Positions 17,412-25,061 of a stretch of 64,000 nucleotides of DNA are shown piece by piece. The DNA comes from Rhodoferax sp. (lineage in GTDB: Bacteria > Pseudomonadota > Gammaproteobacteria > Burkholderiales > Burkholderiaceae_C). The notes below the pieces were generated by a model that was not told where the DNA came from, did no database searches, and saw only the letters and a list, made by a program, of their open reading frames with translations. Made by a program: the position numbers and the translations under genes. The stretch covers positions 60,313 to 124,312 of the forward strand of contig NZ_JANXMU010000025.1 of the NCBI RefSeq assembly GCF_025354435.1, written 5' to 3'. Numbering within the stretch: position 1 is the stretch's first letter; every line of letters starts with the position of its first letter.

Positions 17412-17557
17412 AAAAGATCCTCGTGGAAGGGGGGTAAAACGCAAAACTTTATTTGTAACATGGTTGCCTGGGTTGCCACATTCGGATACACCAAAAATAC
17501 CCGAAAACGGGAATCCTTGTGTTTTGTACCTTGACAATTTCTACCGAGAAACCCTCT

Positions 17558-19189
17558 ATGCAACACCCTTGGCACGCCCACTATTCCGCTGGAATGCCGA
17601 CCACCCTCGACGCCGCAGGCCCGCAAACCGTGGTGGCTCTTTTGGAGCACAGTTTTGTAACTTACCGTGACAGCGATGCCTATGTTTTCATGGGCCACAC
17701 GCTGCGTTACGGCGATGTGGATGCCTTATCCACGGCGCTGGCCGCCTGGCTGCAGCACCAGCCGTTGGCACAAGGCGACTGCGTGGCCATCATACTGCCG
17801 AATTTACTGAGCTTTCCGGTGGCCATGGCTGCGGTGTTGCGGGCCGGGTTTGTCGCAGTCAACATCAACCCGCTGTACACCCCGCGCGAGTTGCAGCACC
17901 AGTTGCAGGATTCCGGTGCCAAAGCCATCGTGGTTCTGGACCGATTCCTGCCAACGCTGGATGCCATCGTGGCCCATACCGATGTGGCCACGGTGCTGGT
18001 CGCCGCGGGCACCGACCTGTTGGGCCTACCCGCCGGGGCCGTGCTGCCTGCACTGGCCGATGGTGGTAGCAGCTTTGTGGATGCCATTTACCAAGGCCGC
18101 AGCCTGCCATACCACCCACCCGTGCTGCAGCCCAGCGACCCGGCGGTTCTGCAGTACACCGGCGGCACCACGGGTGTAAGCAAAGGGGCCACGCTGTTGC
18201 ACAGCACGCTGGTAGCTAATTTGCTGGCTTCCGAGGCCTGGATGCAGCCCGGCCTGCAGCGCCAAGCCCGCAGCACCCAGTTCACCATCGTTTGCGCGCT
18301 GCCGCTGTACCACGTGTTTGCGTTCGTGGCCTGCAGCCTGCTGGGCATGCGGGCCGGTGCGCGCAACATCCTCATCCCGAATCCGCGCGACCAAACGGCC
18401 ATGATTGCGCTCTTGAAACCCTACAAGCTGCACATGTTCCCGGCGGTCAACACCCTGTTTGGCGCGCTGCTGCAGCACCCCGACTTTTTGCAGCTGGATT
18501 TCAGCGAGCTATGCATCAGCAACGGCGGTGGCAGCTCGGTGCAGGCCGCCGTGGCCCAGCGCTGGCTGGAGGTAACCGGCTGCCCCATCACCGAAGGCTA
18601 TGGCCTGTCGGAAACCGCCGCCGCCGTGGTCTGCAACCGCACCGATCTGGAGCTGTTTACCGGCGACATCGGACTGCCCATGCCCGGCGTGCACATCCGC
18701 ATGCTGGACGATGCAGGGCAAGACGTTCCCCTGGGCCAGCCCGGCGAAATCGCCATCCACGGCCCGCAGGTGATGGCTGGCTACTGGAAGCGACCCGAGG
18801 ACACTGCGGCGGCCTTCACGCCAGAAGGCTATTTCCTCAGCGGCGACATCGGCGTGATGGACGCGCAGGGCCGCATCCGCATCATCGACCGCAAAAAGGA
18901 CATGCTGCTGGTCAACGGCTTCAACGTCTACCCCAACGAGATCGAAGCAGTGGTGGCCCAGCACCCCGGCGTGCTGGAGTGCGCGGTGGTGGGTGTGCCC
19001 GATGCGGACACCGGCGAGGCCGTGCGCCTGGTGGTGGTCAAAAAAGACCCGGCAGTCACCGAGGCCGATCTGCTGGCCTTTTGCGCCGAGCAGCTCACCG
19101 GCTACAAACGCCCGCGCAGCGTGGAATTCATTGATGCGCTACCCAAGTCTGCGCTGGGCAAAGTGCTGCGCCGGGAGCTGCGGGTTTAG
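17558..19189 (+). CDS. AMP-dependent acyl-CoA synthetase, FadD-like
   Basis: A 543-residue ANL-family enzyme expected to activate fatty acids to acyl-CoA. Diagnostic motifs are in order: the phosphate-binding YTGGTTGVSKGA near 203-214, GYGLSETAAAV, the aspartate motif GYFLSGDIG, the hinge RIIDRKKDMLLVNGFNVYPNEIE, and the catalytic lysine in PKSALGKVLRREL at the end. The ATG at 17558 begins the product; the frame extends 13 codons upstream. Long-chain specificity is inferred from overall FadD similarity. The stop codon shares bases with the stop of the convergent dinB gene (TTAG at 19186-19189). Confidence 0.88.
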   Translation: MQHPWHAHYSAGMPTTLDAAGPQTVVALLEHSFVTYRDSDAYVFMGHTLRYGDVDALSTALAAWLQHQPLAQGDCVAIILPNLLSFPVAMAAVLRAGFVAVNINPLYTPRELQHQLQDSGAKAIVVLDRFLPTLDAIVAHTDVATVLVAAGTDLLGLPAGAVLPALADGGSSFVDAIYQGRSLPYHPPVLQPSDPAVLQYTGGTTGVSKGATLLHSTLVANLLASEAWMQPGLQRQARSTQFTIVCALPLYHVFAFVACSLLGMRAGARNILIPNPRDQTAMIALLKPYKLHMFPAVNTLFGALLQHPDFLQLDFSELCISNGGGSSVQAAVAQRWLEVTGCPITEGYGLSETAAAVVCNRTDLELFTGDIGLPMPGVHIRMLDDAGQDVPLGQPGEIAIHGPQVMAGYWKRPEDTAAAFTPEGYFLSGDIGVMDAQGRIRIIDRKKDMLLVNGFNVYPNEIEAVVAQHPGVLECAVVGVPDADTGEAVRLVVVKKDPAVTEADLLAFCAEQLTGYKRPRSVEFIDALPKSALGKVLRRELRV

Positions 19190-20415
19190 AACAGCCAGCC
19201 TGTCTGTGCTTCTAAATACATAGCTACTGGTGTAGGTGGAATATACGCTAGAGTCGTATTTGGCTCTAAATTGGCTCTGACCAATGCACCCACCCGCACC
19301 CCCAGCAGCCGCAGGCGTTTGTCCAGCGGCGCGCGCTTCAGGCACTGCCCGGCGGCGTGGCGGATGGCTTTTGCATCGGCCGTGGGCGCGGCCAGTGTGT
19401 GGTCACGGGTGGCGGCTTTGAAGTCGTCATAACGCAGTTTGATGCCAATGGTTTTGCCCACATAGCCTTTGCGCTGTAGGTCGGCGGCCACCTGCTCGCA
19501 CAGCCGGGTGAATACCGCGCCCAGCTCGGCCCGGTCGTGCACCGCGTGCAGGTCGCGGTCAAAGGTGGTTTCGCGGCTCATGGACACGGGTTCGCTCTCG
19601 GTGACCACCGGCCGGTCGTCGCGGCCATGGGCCGATGCATGCATCCACGCCCCGGTGGCCTTGCCAAAGTGCGCCACCAGCCACTGCGGGTCGGCCGCGG
19701 CCAGGTCGCCAATGGTGTGGATGCCCAGCGCCGTCAGCTTCTCGCTGGCCTTGGGGCCAATGCCGTTGATCTTGCGGCAGGACAGGGGCCATATCAGCGT
19801 TTGCAGATCGTCCGGCCCAACGATGGAAATGCCGTTGGGCTTGTTGAACTCGCTGGCCATCTTGGCGATCAGCTTGTTGGGCGCCACGCCCACCGAACAG
19901 GTCAGCCCGGTGGCATCCAGCACTGCTTTCTGGATCAGCCGCGCCAGCACCCGCCCACCCTCGCGCTGGCCGCCGGGCACCTCGGTAAAGTCCAGGTAGA
20001 TTTCGTCCACCCCCCGGTCTTCCATCAGCGGCACGATCTCTTGCGCGATGGCCTTGAACTGGCGCGAGTAGCGGCGGATTTCCTCAAAGTCCACCGGCAG
20101 CAAAATCGCCTGCGGACACAGCTTGGCTGCCTTCATCAACCCCATCGCCGACCCCACCCCAAACTGCCGCGCCGCGTAGGTGGCCGTGGTGATTACCCCG
20201 CGCCCTACGTAGTCCTGGAGCTTGGGGAATTCGTCCACCCCAATCTCCGCCAGCGCCCGCCCTGCCAGCGCTTCATCCTCCTTACGCCGCCCACCGCCAA
20301 TCACTACCGGCAAGCCCTTCAGCTGCGGATAGCGCAGCAGCTCTACGGAAGCGTAAAACGCGTCCATGTCGAGGTGGGCAATACGGCGGGGTGGAGGTGA
20401 GAGCGGGACGGGCAT
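19186..20415 (-). CDS. dinB: DNA polymerase IV DinB
   Basis: A 409-residue Y-family translesion polymerase. The catalytic acidic residues lie in HLDMDAFYASVE near the N-terminus and GVDEIYLDF near residue 110; SVGVAPNKLIAKMASE and the helix-hairpin INGIGPKASEKL follow. The start is set at 20415 because a LexA box and its -10 element sit at 20462-20481; a longer frame to 20496 would place them inside the gene. The C-terminal tail (about NTTLAYIPPTPVAMYLEAQ) is encoded by repeat copy D, so the natural end has been replaced or extended; it lacks a normal beta-clamp-binding peptide there. Confidence 0.92.
   Translation of the reverse strand: MPVPLSPPPRRIAHLDMDAFYASVELLRYPQLKGLPVVIGGGRRKEDEALAGRALAEIGVDEFPKLQDYVGRGVITTATYAARQFGVGSAMGLMKAAKLCPQAILLPVDFEEIRRYSRQFKAIAQEIVPLMEDRGVDEIYLDFTEVPGGQREGGRVLARLIQKAVLDATGLTCSVGVAPNKLIAKMASEFNKPNGISIVGPDDLQTLIWPLSCRKINGIGPKASEKLTALGIHTIGDLAAADPQWLVAHFGKATGAWMHASAHGRDDRPVVTESEPVSMSRETTFDRDLHAVHDRAELGAVFTRLCEQVAADLQRKGYVGKTIGIKLRYDDFKAATRDHTLAAPTADAKAIRHAAGQCLKRAPLDKRLRLLGVRVGALVRANLEPNTTLAYIPPTPVAMYLEAQTGWLF
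19208..19270 (+). repeat. Dispersed repeat, copy D, inside the 3' end of dinB
   Basis: TCTAAATACATAGCTAC at the A/T end and GGAATATACGCTAGAG at the other. GTAGGTGGAATAT is identical to the same segment of copy A. The copy is read in frame as the last 20 or so codons of dinB on the opposite strand. Confidence 0.75.
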
Positions 20416-20461
20416 GGCGGCAAGGGGAGGCCACACCGCCAGGGTTTTTGCATGTCGTTGG

Positions 20462-20481
20462 CTGTGTGTATGTACAGTATA
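20462..20481 (-). promoter_or_regulatory. LexA (SOS) box and -10 element of dinB
   Basis: On the minus strand CTGTACATACACACAG (20462-20477) matches the CTGT-N8-ACAG LexA consensus exactly at all eight fixed bases. The hexamer TATACT (20476-20481) overlaps it as a -10 box, so LexA would block RNA polymerase. This fits SOS induction of DNA polymerase IV and fixes the dinB start downstream at 20415. Confidence 0.8.
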
Positions 20482-20536
20482 GTGCGGGCCAGCCATACTC
20501 TGTAGCCCTGCGCCCGTTTAGAAAAGGCTACACCCC

Positions 20537-20971
20537 ATGAACACCTCTTCCGCCTGGTTTTACTGGGCTATCCTGTCGGCCGTCTTCGCGGCCATGACCG
20601 CGATCCTGGCCAAGATCGGCATCCAGGGTATCGATTCTGACCTGGCAACGCTGGTGCGCACCGCGGTGATCATCGTGGTGTTGTCCATCTTTGTTTGGTA
20701 CACCGGCAAGTGGAGCAACCCGCTGCAGCTGCCCACCAAAACCTGGGTGTTTCTCGGCTTGTCGGGCCTGGCGACCGGTGCGTCCTGGGTCTGCTACTTC
20801 CGTGCGCTGCAGATCGGAGAGGCCTCCAAGGTGGCACCCGTGGACAAGCTGAGTTTGGTGCTGGTGGCCGTGTTTGCAGTTGCCTTTCTGGGCGAGCGGC
20901 CCAGCCTGCGTGAGTGGAGCGGTATCGCCATGGTGGCCGCAGGTGTTCTGGTGCTGGCGATCAAACGTTGA
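20537..20971 (+). CDS. Small EamA/DMT-family membrane protein
   Basis: A 144-residue protein with about four to five hydrophobic segments forming a single EamA unit, half the size of the usual ten-helix drug/metabolite transporter. The motif at the end (FLGERPSLREWSGIAMVAAGVLVL) is the typical C-terminal EamA signature. Such half-size members resemble a widely conserved inner-membrane protein family and probably work as dimers. The substrate cannot be predicted. It is divergent from dinB and convergent with the amidohydrolase gene ten bases away. Confidence 0.82.
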   Translation: MNTSSAWFYWAILSAVFAAMTAILAKIGIQGIDSDLATLVRTAVIIVVLSIFVWYTGKWSNPLQLPTKTWVFLGLSGLATGASWVCYFRALQIGEASKVAPVDKLSLVLVAVFAVAFLGERPSLREWSGIAMVAAGVLVLAIKR

Positions 20972-20981
20972 TCTTGTTGTG

Positions 20982-22379
20982 CTACCGGGGTGCCACCAGC
21001 GTCAGCGCCAGCCGGTTATGCCGCTCCACCAGTGGCCCCAGTTCCACCGTCACCAACTGCCCCTCGCGCACCACCACGCGGCCGTTCACCACCGTGTAGG
21101 CCGCTTGCGCGCTGGCGCAGAGCAGCAGGCTGCCGACGGGGTCGTGCACGGCGCCGCCTGCGAAGGGCAGGGTGCGCTGGTCGAACAGGGCCAGGTCGGC
21201 GCACATGCCGGGGGCAAGGTGGCCGATGTCGCTGCGGCCCAGCACTTCGGCGCCGCCGCGGGTGGCGATTTCCAGCACGTTGCGGGCGGTCATTTCAGCC
21301 GGGCCGTGGTCGCAGCCGAAGGGTTCTAAAGACCGGCCCACGCGTGCCAGCAGCAGGGCCTGGCGGGCTTCGTTGAGCATATGGGCACCGTCGTTGCTGG
21401 CGCTGCCGTCTACGCCCAGGCCCACGGGCACACCAGCGTTGAGCATTTTGCGGATGGGGGCGATGCCGCTGGCCAGGCGCATATTGCTGCAGGGGCAGTG
21501 GGCCACGCCGGTGCGGGTGGCGGCGTAGAGGCTGATGCCTTCGGCATCGAGCTTGACACAGTGGGCGTGCCATACGTCGGGGCCCAGCCAGCCCAGGTCT
21601 TGGGCGTATTCGGCGGGGGTGCAGTTGAACTTTTCGCGGGTGTAGGCGATGTCGTGGTCGTTCTCTGCCAGGTGGGTGTGCAGGCGGGCACCCAGGCTGC
21701 GGGCCAGGCTGGCGGATTCACGCATCAGGTCGCGGCTGACGCTGAAGGGGGAGCAGGGGGCCAGGGCCACCTGGGTCATGGCACCGTGTGCCGTGTCGTG
21801 GTAGCGGGTGATGAGGCGCTGGCTGTCGTGCAAGATGGCGGCTTCTTGTTCGACCACGCTGTCGGGCGTCAGGCCGCCTTGGCTGGCACCCACGCTCATG
21901 CTGCCGCGGGTAGCGGTGAAGCGCATGCCGATGTCCAGCGCGGCGGCGATGCTGTCGTCGAGCTGTACGCCGTTGGGGTAGATGTAGAGGTGGTCGCTGC
22001 TGGTGGTGCAGCCCGACAGCAGCAGCTCGGCCATGGCGACCTGGGTGGAGACGTGGACCATCTCGGGCGTAAGCCCGGCCCAGATCGGGTACAGGCCGCG
22101 CAGCCAGCCAAATAGCTCGGCGTTTTGTACCTGGGGGATGGCCCGCGTCAGGCTCTGGTACATGTGGTGGTGGGTGTTGACCAGGCCGGGGATGACCAGG
22201 TGGCCCTTGGCATCGATCACCTCGTCGGCGCTGTGCAGCAGGGCCGGGGGCAGGTCGGCGGCGCTGCCCAGCGCTTCAATTTTGCCGTCGCGGATGAAAA
22301 CGTAGCCCTTGCGGAGTTCGCGGCGCGTATCGTCTAGCGTGGCGATGCAGTCGGCGTTGTGTATCAGCAAAGTGGGCAT
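20982..22379 (-). CDS. Amidohydrolase, probable 8-oxoguanine deaminase
   Basis: A 465-residue member of the ATZ/TRZ branch of the amidohydrolase superfamily. Metal and catalytic motifs are intact: NTHHHMYQ near residue 68-75, HTHLAENDHD, a histidine in VWHAHCV, and the aspartate in GLGVDGSASND. The arrangement (HxH, LAEN, VDGSASNDGAHML) is what I associate with 8-oxoguanine deaminases, which convert 8-oxoguanine to uric acid; guanine or hydroxyatrazine deaminase activity is possible. A nucleobase-related transporter-kinase and urease lie elsewhere in the window. Repeat copy E is upstream of its start. Confidence 0.75.
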   Translation of the reverse strand: MPTLLIHNADCIATLDDTRRELRKGYVFIRDGKIEALGSAADLPPALLHSADEVIDAKGHLVIPGLVNTHHHMYQSLTRAIPQVQNAELFGWLRGLYPIWAGLTPEMVHVSTQVAMAELLLSGCTTSSDHLYIYPNGVQLDDSIAAALDIGMRFTATRGSMSVGASQGGLTPDSVVEQEAAILHDSQRLITRYHDTAHGAMTQVALAPCSPFSVSRDLMRESASLARSLGARLHTHLAENDHDIAYTREKFNCTPAEYAQDLGWLGPDVWHAHCVKLDAEGISLYAATRTGVAHCPCSNMRLASGIAPIRKMLNAGVPVGLGVDGSASNDGAHMLNEARQALLLARVGRSLEPFGCDHGPAEMTARNVLEIATRGGAEVLGRSDIGHLAPGMCADLALFDQRTLPFAGGAVHDPVGSLLLCASAQAAYTVVNGRVVVREGQLVTVELGPLVERHNRLALTLVAPR

Positions 22380-22420
22380 GGCGTATTTCGGAGAGTGTGG
22401 TCCGAATATTACATGCCAAA

Positions 22421-22476
22421 TCGTGCTCTAGCGCATATTTAATATACGCAAGTAGCTATAAAAATTGTAGTAAATG
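22421..22476 (-). repeat. Dispersed repeat, copy E
   Basis: GCTCTAGCGCATATTTAATA on the left and AAGTAGCTATAAAAATTGTAG on the right. It occupies the gap between the amidohydrolase start and the DUF4864 stop, ending five bases from that stop codon. Confidence 0.85.
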
Positions 22477-22481
22477 CGGTT

Positions 22482-22946
22482 TCAGGCCATGCGTCCGTTG
22501 GTGCCCTGTACAAAGCAGCCGGTGATACGCCACTGCTTGTTTTTTTGCCGCTGCAGGGTGTAGACGGCCAGCCAGGCGACGCCTTCGGCATCGGACATCT
22601 GCACGGGCTGCACCACCATGTCGCCGTCGCGCTCGGGTTGCATGAAGGCCACAGAGGCCGGTCGGTAGACCACCGCGTACTGGCCGCGCACCATGGCCAT
22701 GAAGTGTTCGGCCGAGGCAACGGATTTGCGTACATTGGGGGCCGCGTATGAAAAGGCTTTGGCGGCATCGTCGGCGGCAAAGGCGGCCAGCTGGGCCTGG
22801 ATGACTTCGCGCACGTTTTTGACTTCCTGGGTGCTCAGCGGCCCGGCCAGGGCCGATACCGACAGCAGCAGCGCCGCCAGGGCGGTGGCCAGGTGGCGCC
22901 AGAGGGGAAGCGTAAGGGCCAAGGGGGAGTGGGGAAGTGTGTGCAT
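22482..22946 (-). CDS. DUF4864 domain exported protein
   Basis: A 154-residue protein with a signal peptide near residues 1-34 (LATALAALLLSVSALA-G) and a mature domain starting STQEVKNVREVIQAQLAAFAADDAAKAFSYAAPNVR. That pattern is typical of DUF4864, a SnoaL/NTF2-like fold of unknown function. The conserved ending KQWRITGCFV is present. The ATG at 22946 is favoured because it begins the signal peptide and has AAGGA upstream; the frame is open to 23033. It probably shares a promoter region with nothing else: the YihY gene upstream is co-directional, 100 bases away. Confidence 0.7.
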   Translation of the reverse strand: MHTLPHSPLALTLPLWRHLATALAALLLSVSALAGPLSTQEVKNVREVIQAQLAAFAADDAAKAFSYAAPNVRKSVASAEHFMAMVRGQYAVVYRPASVAFMQPERDGDMVVQPVQMSDAEGVAWLAVYTLQRQKNKQWRITGCFVQGTNGRMA

Positions 22947-23045
22947 AGCAGCCCATCCTTTTAAAAATGCCACGTTGTGGGTGGCGCGCAACCAGAACAT
23001 GCTGGTGCCTCTATTCTCATCCTGCAGCTGCAAAAAGCCAGAGGC

Positions 23046-23963
23046 TTAAGGCGATAACTGTGGGCGAAGTGGTGCTATTTCAGAGGCCGGGTTGCCAGCG
23101 TTCGCCAAGCCCTTGCGCGAACCAAATGCGTTGGCATAGCACCAGGTGAATTCAGCCCCGATCAGGAAGATCTGCGCCGAGTAGTACACCCACACCAGCA
23201 TCACCACCAGCGACCCGGCTGCGCCAAACGCAGAAGCCACGCCGCTGCGGCCCACGTACAGGCCAATCAGCGACTTGCCCAGGGTGAACAGCAGGGCGGT
23301 GACGGTGGAGCCAATCCACACGTCCTTCCACTCCACCCGGGCCCGGGGCATGACTTTGTAGATCAGGGCAAACATGGCCGCGACCAGCAGGAAGCTGCCG
23401 ATGGCATTGATAGCGGCTGCCACTGCCAACCATTCGCCAAAGATGGGCCGCAGCCAGCGCTCGGTGGTGACCAAGGCGGCACTGACCACCAGCGAGACGA
23501 TCAGCAGAAAACCCATGGCCAAAATCATGCCAAACGATAGCAACCGTGCCCGCACCATGCTGGCCCAGCTGCTGGTGGCGGCCACCGGGGCGCGCCAGAT
23601 GCGGTTCAGCGCGTTTTGCAGCTCGCCAAAAACGCTGGCTGCGCCAATGAACAGCAACAGCACGCCCAGGGTGGTGGCCGCAATGCCTTCGCTGGGTTGG
23701 CGCACGCTGGCCAGCAGGCCCTGCACCGCGCTGGCACCCTGGTCGCCCATGAAGCTACGCAGTTGCTCGGCGATTTCGCCGCGTGCGGCATCTTCACCAA
23801 ATACCAGCCCGGCCACCGAGATGGCAATCAGCAGCAGCGGTGCCAGCGAAAACATGGTGTAGTAGGCCAGCGCTGCGCCCATGCTGGGGGCGTAGTCGTC
23901 CACCCAGGAGATGGCGACTTGTTTGATGAGGTTCCAGTAAGGAACAATTTTGTTCAAAGACAT
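23046..23963 (-). CDS. YihY/BrkB family inner-membrane protein
   Basis: A 305-residue protein with about six membrane segments and the family signature SMGAALAYYTMFSLAPLLLIAISVAG near residues 25-50. Also visible are NALNRIWRAP and a final LVWVYYSAQIFLIGAEFTWCYA. The family was once mislabelled ribonuclease BN; its role is unknown, with envelope or virulence links suggested. The ATG at 23963 is listed; a GTG at 23981 would add six acidic residues. A second YihY paralog lies at 36874-38121. Confidence 0.85.
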   Translation of the reverse strand: MSLNKIVPYWNLIKQVAISWVDDYAPSMGAALAYYTMFSLAPLLLIAISVAGLVFGEDAARGEIAEQLRSFMGDQGASAVQGLLASVRQPSEGIAATTLGVLLLFIGAASVFGELQNALNRIWRAPVAATSSWASMVRARLLSFGMILAMGFLLIVSLVVSAALVTTERWLRPIFGEWLAVAAAINAIGSFLLVAAMFALIYKVMPRARVEWKDVWIGSTVTALLFTLGKSLIGLYVGRSGVASAFGAAGSLVVMLVWVYYSAQIFLIGAEFTWCYANAFGSRKGLANAGNPASEIAPLRPQLSP

Positions 23964-24032
23964 ATCTGCATCATCTTCCACGCTGCCGTATCGCTCTAGT
24001 AGATTCCATCGCTTGTGTCTGTGGGATATGGC

Positions 24033-25061
24033 CTACACGGCAGGGGGGACAAACTGCACGGTGTTGGCGGTTTCGGCCCAGCGTTCTTTGACTTCCAGAA
24101 TCTCGGGCATGTGGGCCAAGAACAGCGTGACCAGCGCCGGGTCGAAATGCTTGCCGCTTTGCGCGCGCAGCAGGTCCAGTGCGGCCTCTACCGTCCAGGC
24201 GTTTTTGTAGGGGCGCTCGCTGGTGAGTGCGTCAAACACATCGGCTATGGCGGCAATGCGCCCGGCAATGGGGATGTCGGTGCCCGCCAGTCCGTGCGGG
24301 TAGCCGCTGCCATCCCATTTCTCGTGGTGGGTGATGGCTATTTCGCTGGCCACCCGCATCAGGCCCGGCGGGTGGTCGCCCAAGATGTCGGCACCGATCT
24401 GGCTGTGGCCGCGCATGATGGCCCATTTCTCGGGGTTCAGCGCGCCTTTTTTCAACAGCACCGCGTCGGGAATGCCAATCTTGCCGATGTCGTGCATGGG
24501 CGCGGCGTTGAACAGGTTCTCTACATCGACCGGGCTTAAACCCGCCGCCTCCCCGAGGATGCGCGAGAAGTAGCTCATGCGGATCACGTGCCTGCCGGTT
24601 TCGTTGTCTTTGAATTCTGCGGCCAGGCCCAGGCGGCGGATGATCTCCAGCCGGGTTTCGCGCAGCTCGTCGATCTGCACCAGGGACAAGTGGTTGCGCA
24701 CCCGGGCTTTTACGATGGCCGGGCTGGCGGGCTTGGTGAGGTAGTCCACCCCACCCACGGCAAAGCCTTTGGCCTCGTCGTCGGTATCTGCCAGCGCGGT
24801 GACGAAGATCACCGGGATATGCCGGGTCTGGGCATCTTGTTTCAGGGCTGCGCAGACTTCGTAGCCAGTCATCACCGGCATCATGATGTCCAGCAGGACC
24901 AGGTTGGGGCGTTCGCGCTGGGCCAGTTCGACGGCCTTGGGGCCGTCTTTGGCGAACAGCAGCCGGTAGTCGTCTTGCAGTACGTGGCGCAGCATTTGCA
25001 GGTTGATGACCTCGTCGTCTACGACTAGTAGGGTGGGGCGGTTGTCGGCTAGCTGGGTCAT
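24033..25061 (-). CDS. Response regulator with HD-GYP phosphodiesterase domain
   Basis: A 342-residue protein: receiver domain at about 8-125 with phospho-acceptor D58 (LVLLDIMMP) and conserved lysine in YLTKPASP, then an HD-GYP domain at about 150-330. The HD-GYP catalytic set is complete: MHDIGKIGIPD, HHEKWDGSGYPHGL and AIADVFDALTSERPYK, so it should hydrolyse cyclic di-GMP when phosphorylated. The start at 25061 overlaps the stop of the large kinase by four bases (ATGA), so the two are translationally coupled and presumably a cognate pair. Confidence 0.92.
   Translation of the reverse strand: MTQLADNRPTLLVVDDEVINLQMLRHVLQDDYRLLFAKDGPKAVELAQRERPNLVLLDIMMPVMTGYEVCAALKQDAQTRHIPVIFVTALADTDDEAKGFAVGGVDYLTKPASPAIVKARVRNHLSLVQIDELRETRLEIIRRLGLAAEFKDNETGRHVIRMSYFSRILGEAAGLSPVDVENLFNAAPMHDIGKIGIPDAVLLKKGALNPEKWAIMRGHSQIGADILGDHPPGLMRVASEIAITHHEKWDGSGYPHGLAGTDIPIAGRIAAIADVFDALTSERPYKNAWTVEAALDLLRAQSGKHFDPALVTLFLAHMPEILEVKERWAETANTVQFVPPAV

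Noticed and set aside
20416..20496. A longer dinB start
   Set aside because: It would put the LexA box and -10 element inside the coding region; the added residues are not DinB-like.
21381..22115. A 244-residue open frame on the plus strand
   Set aside because: Antisense to the amidohydrolase with Gly/Val/His-rich composition; no family resemblance.
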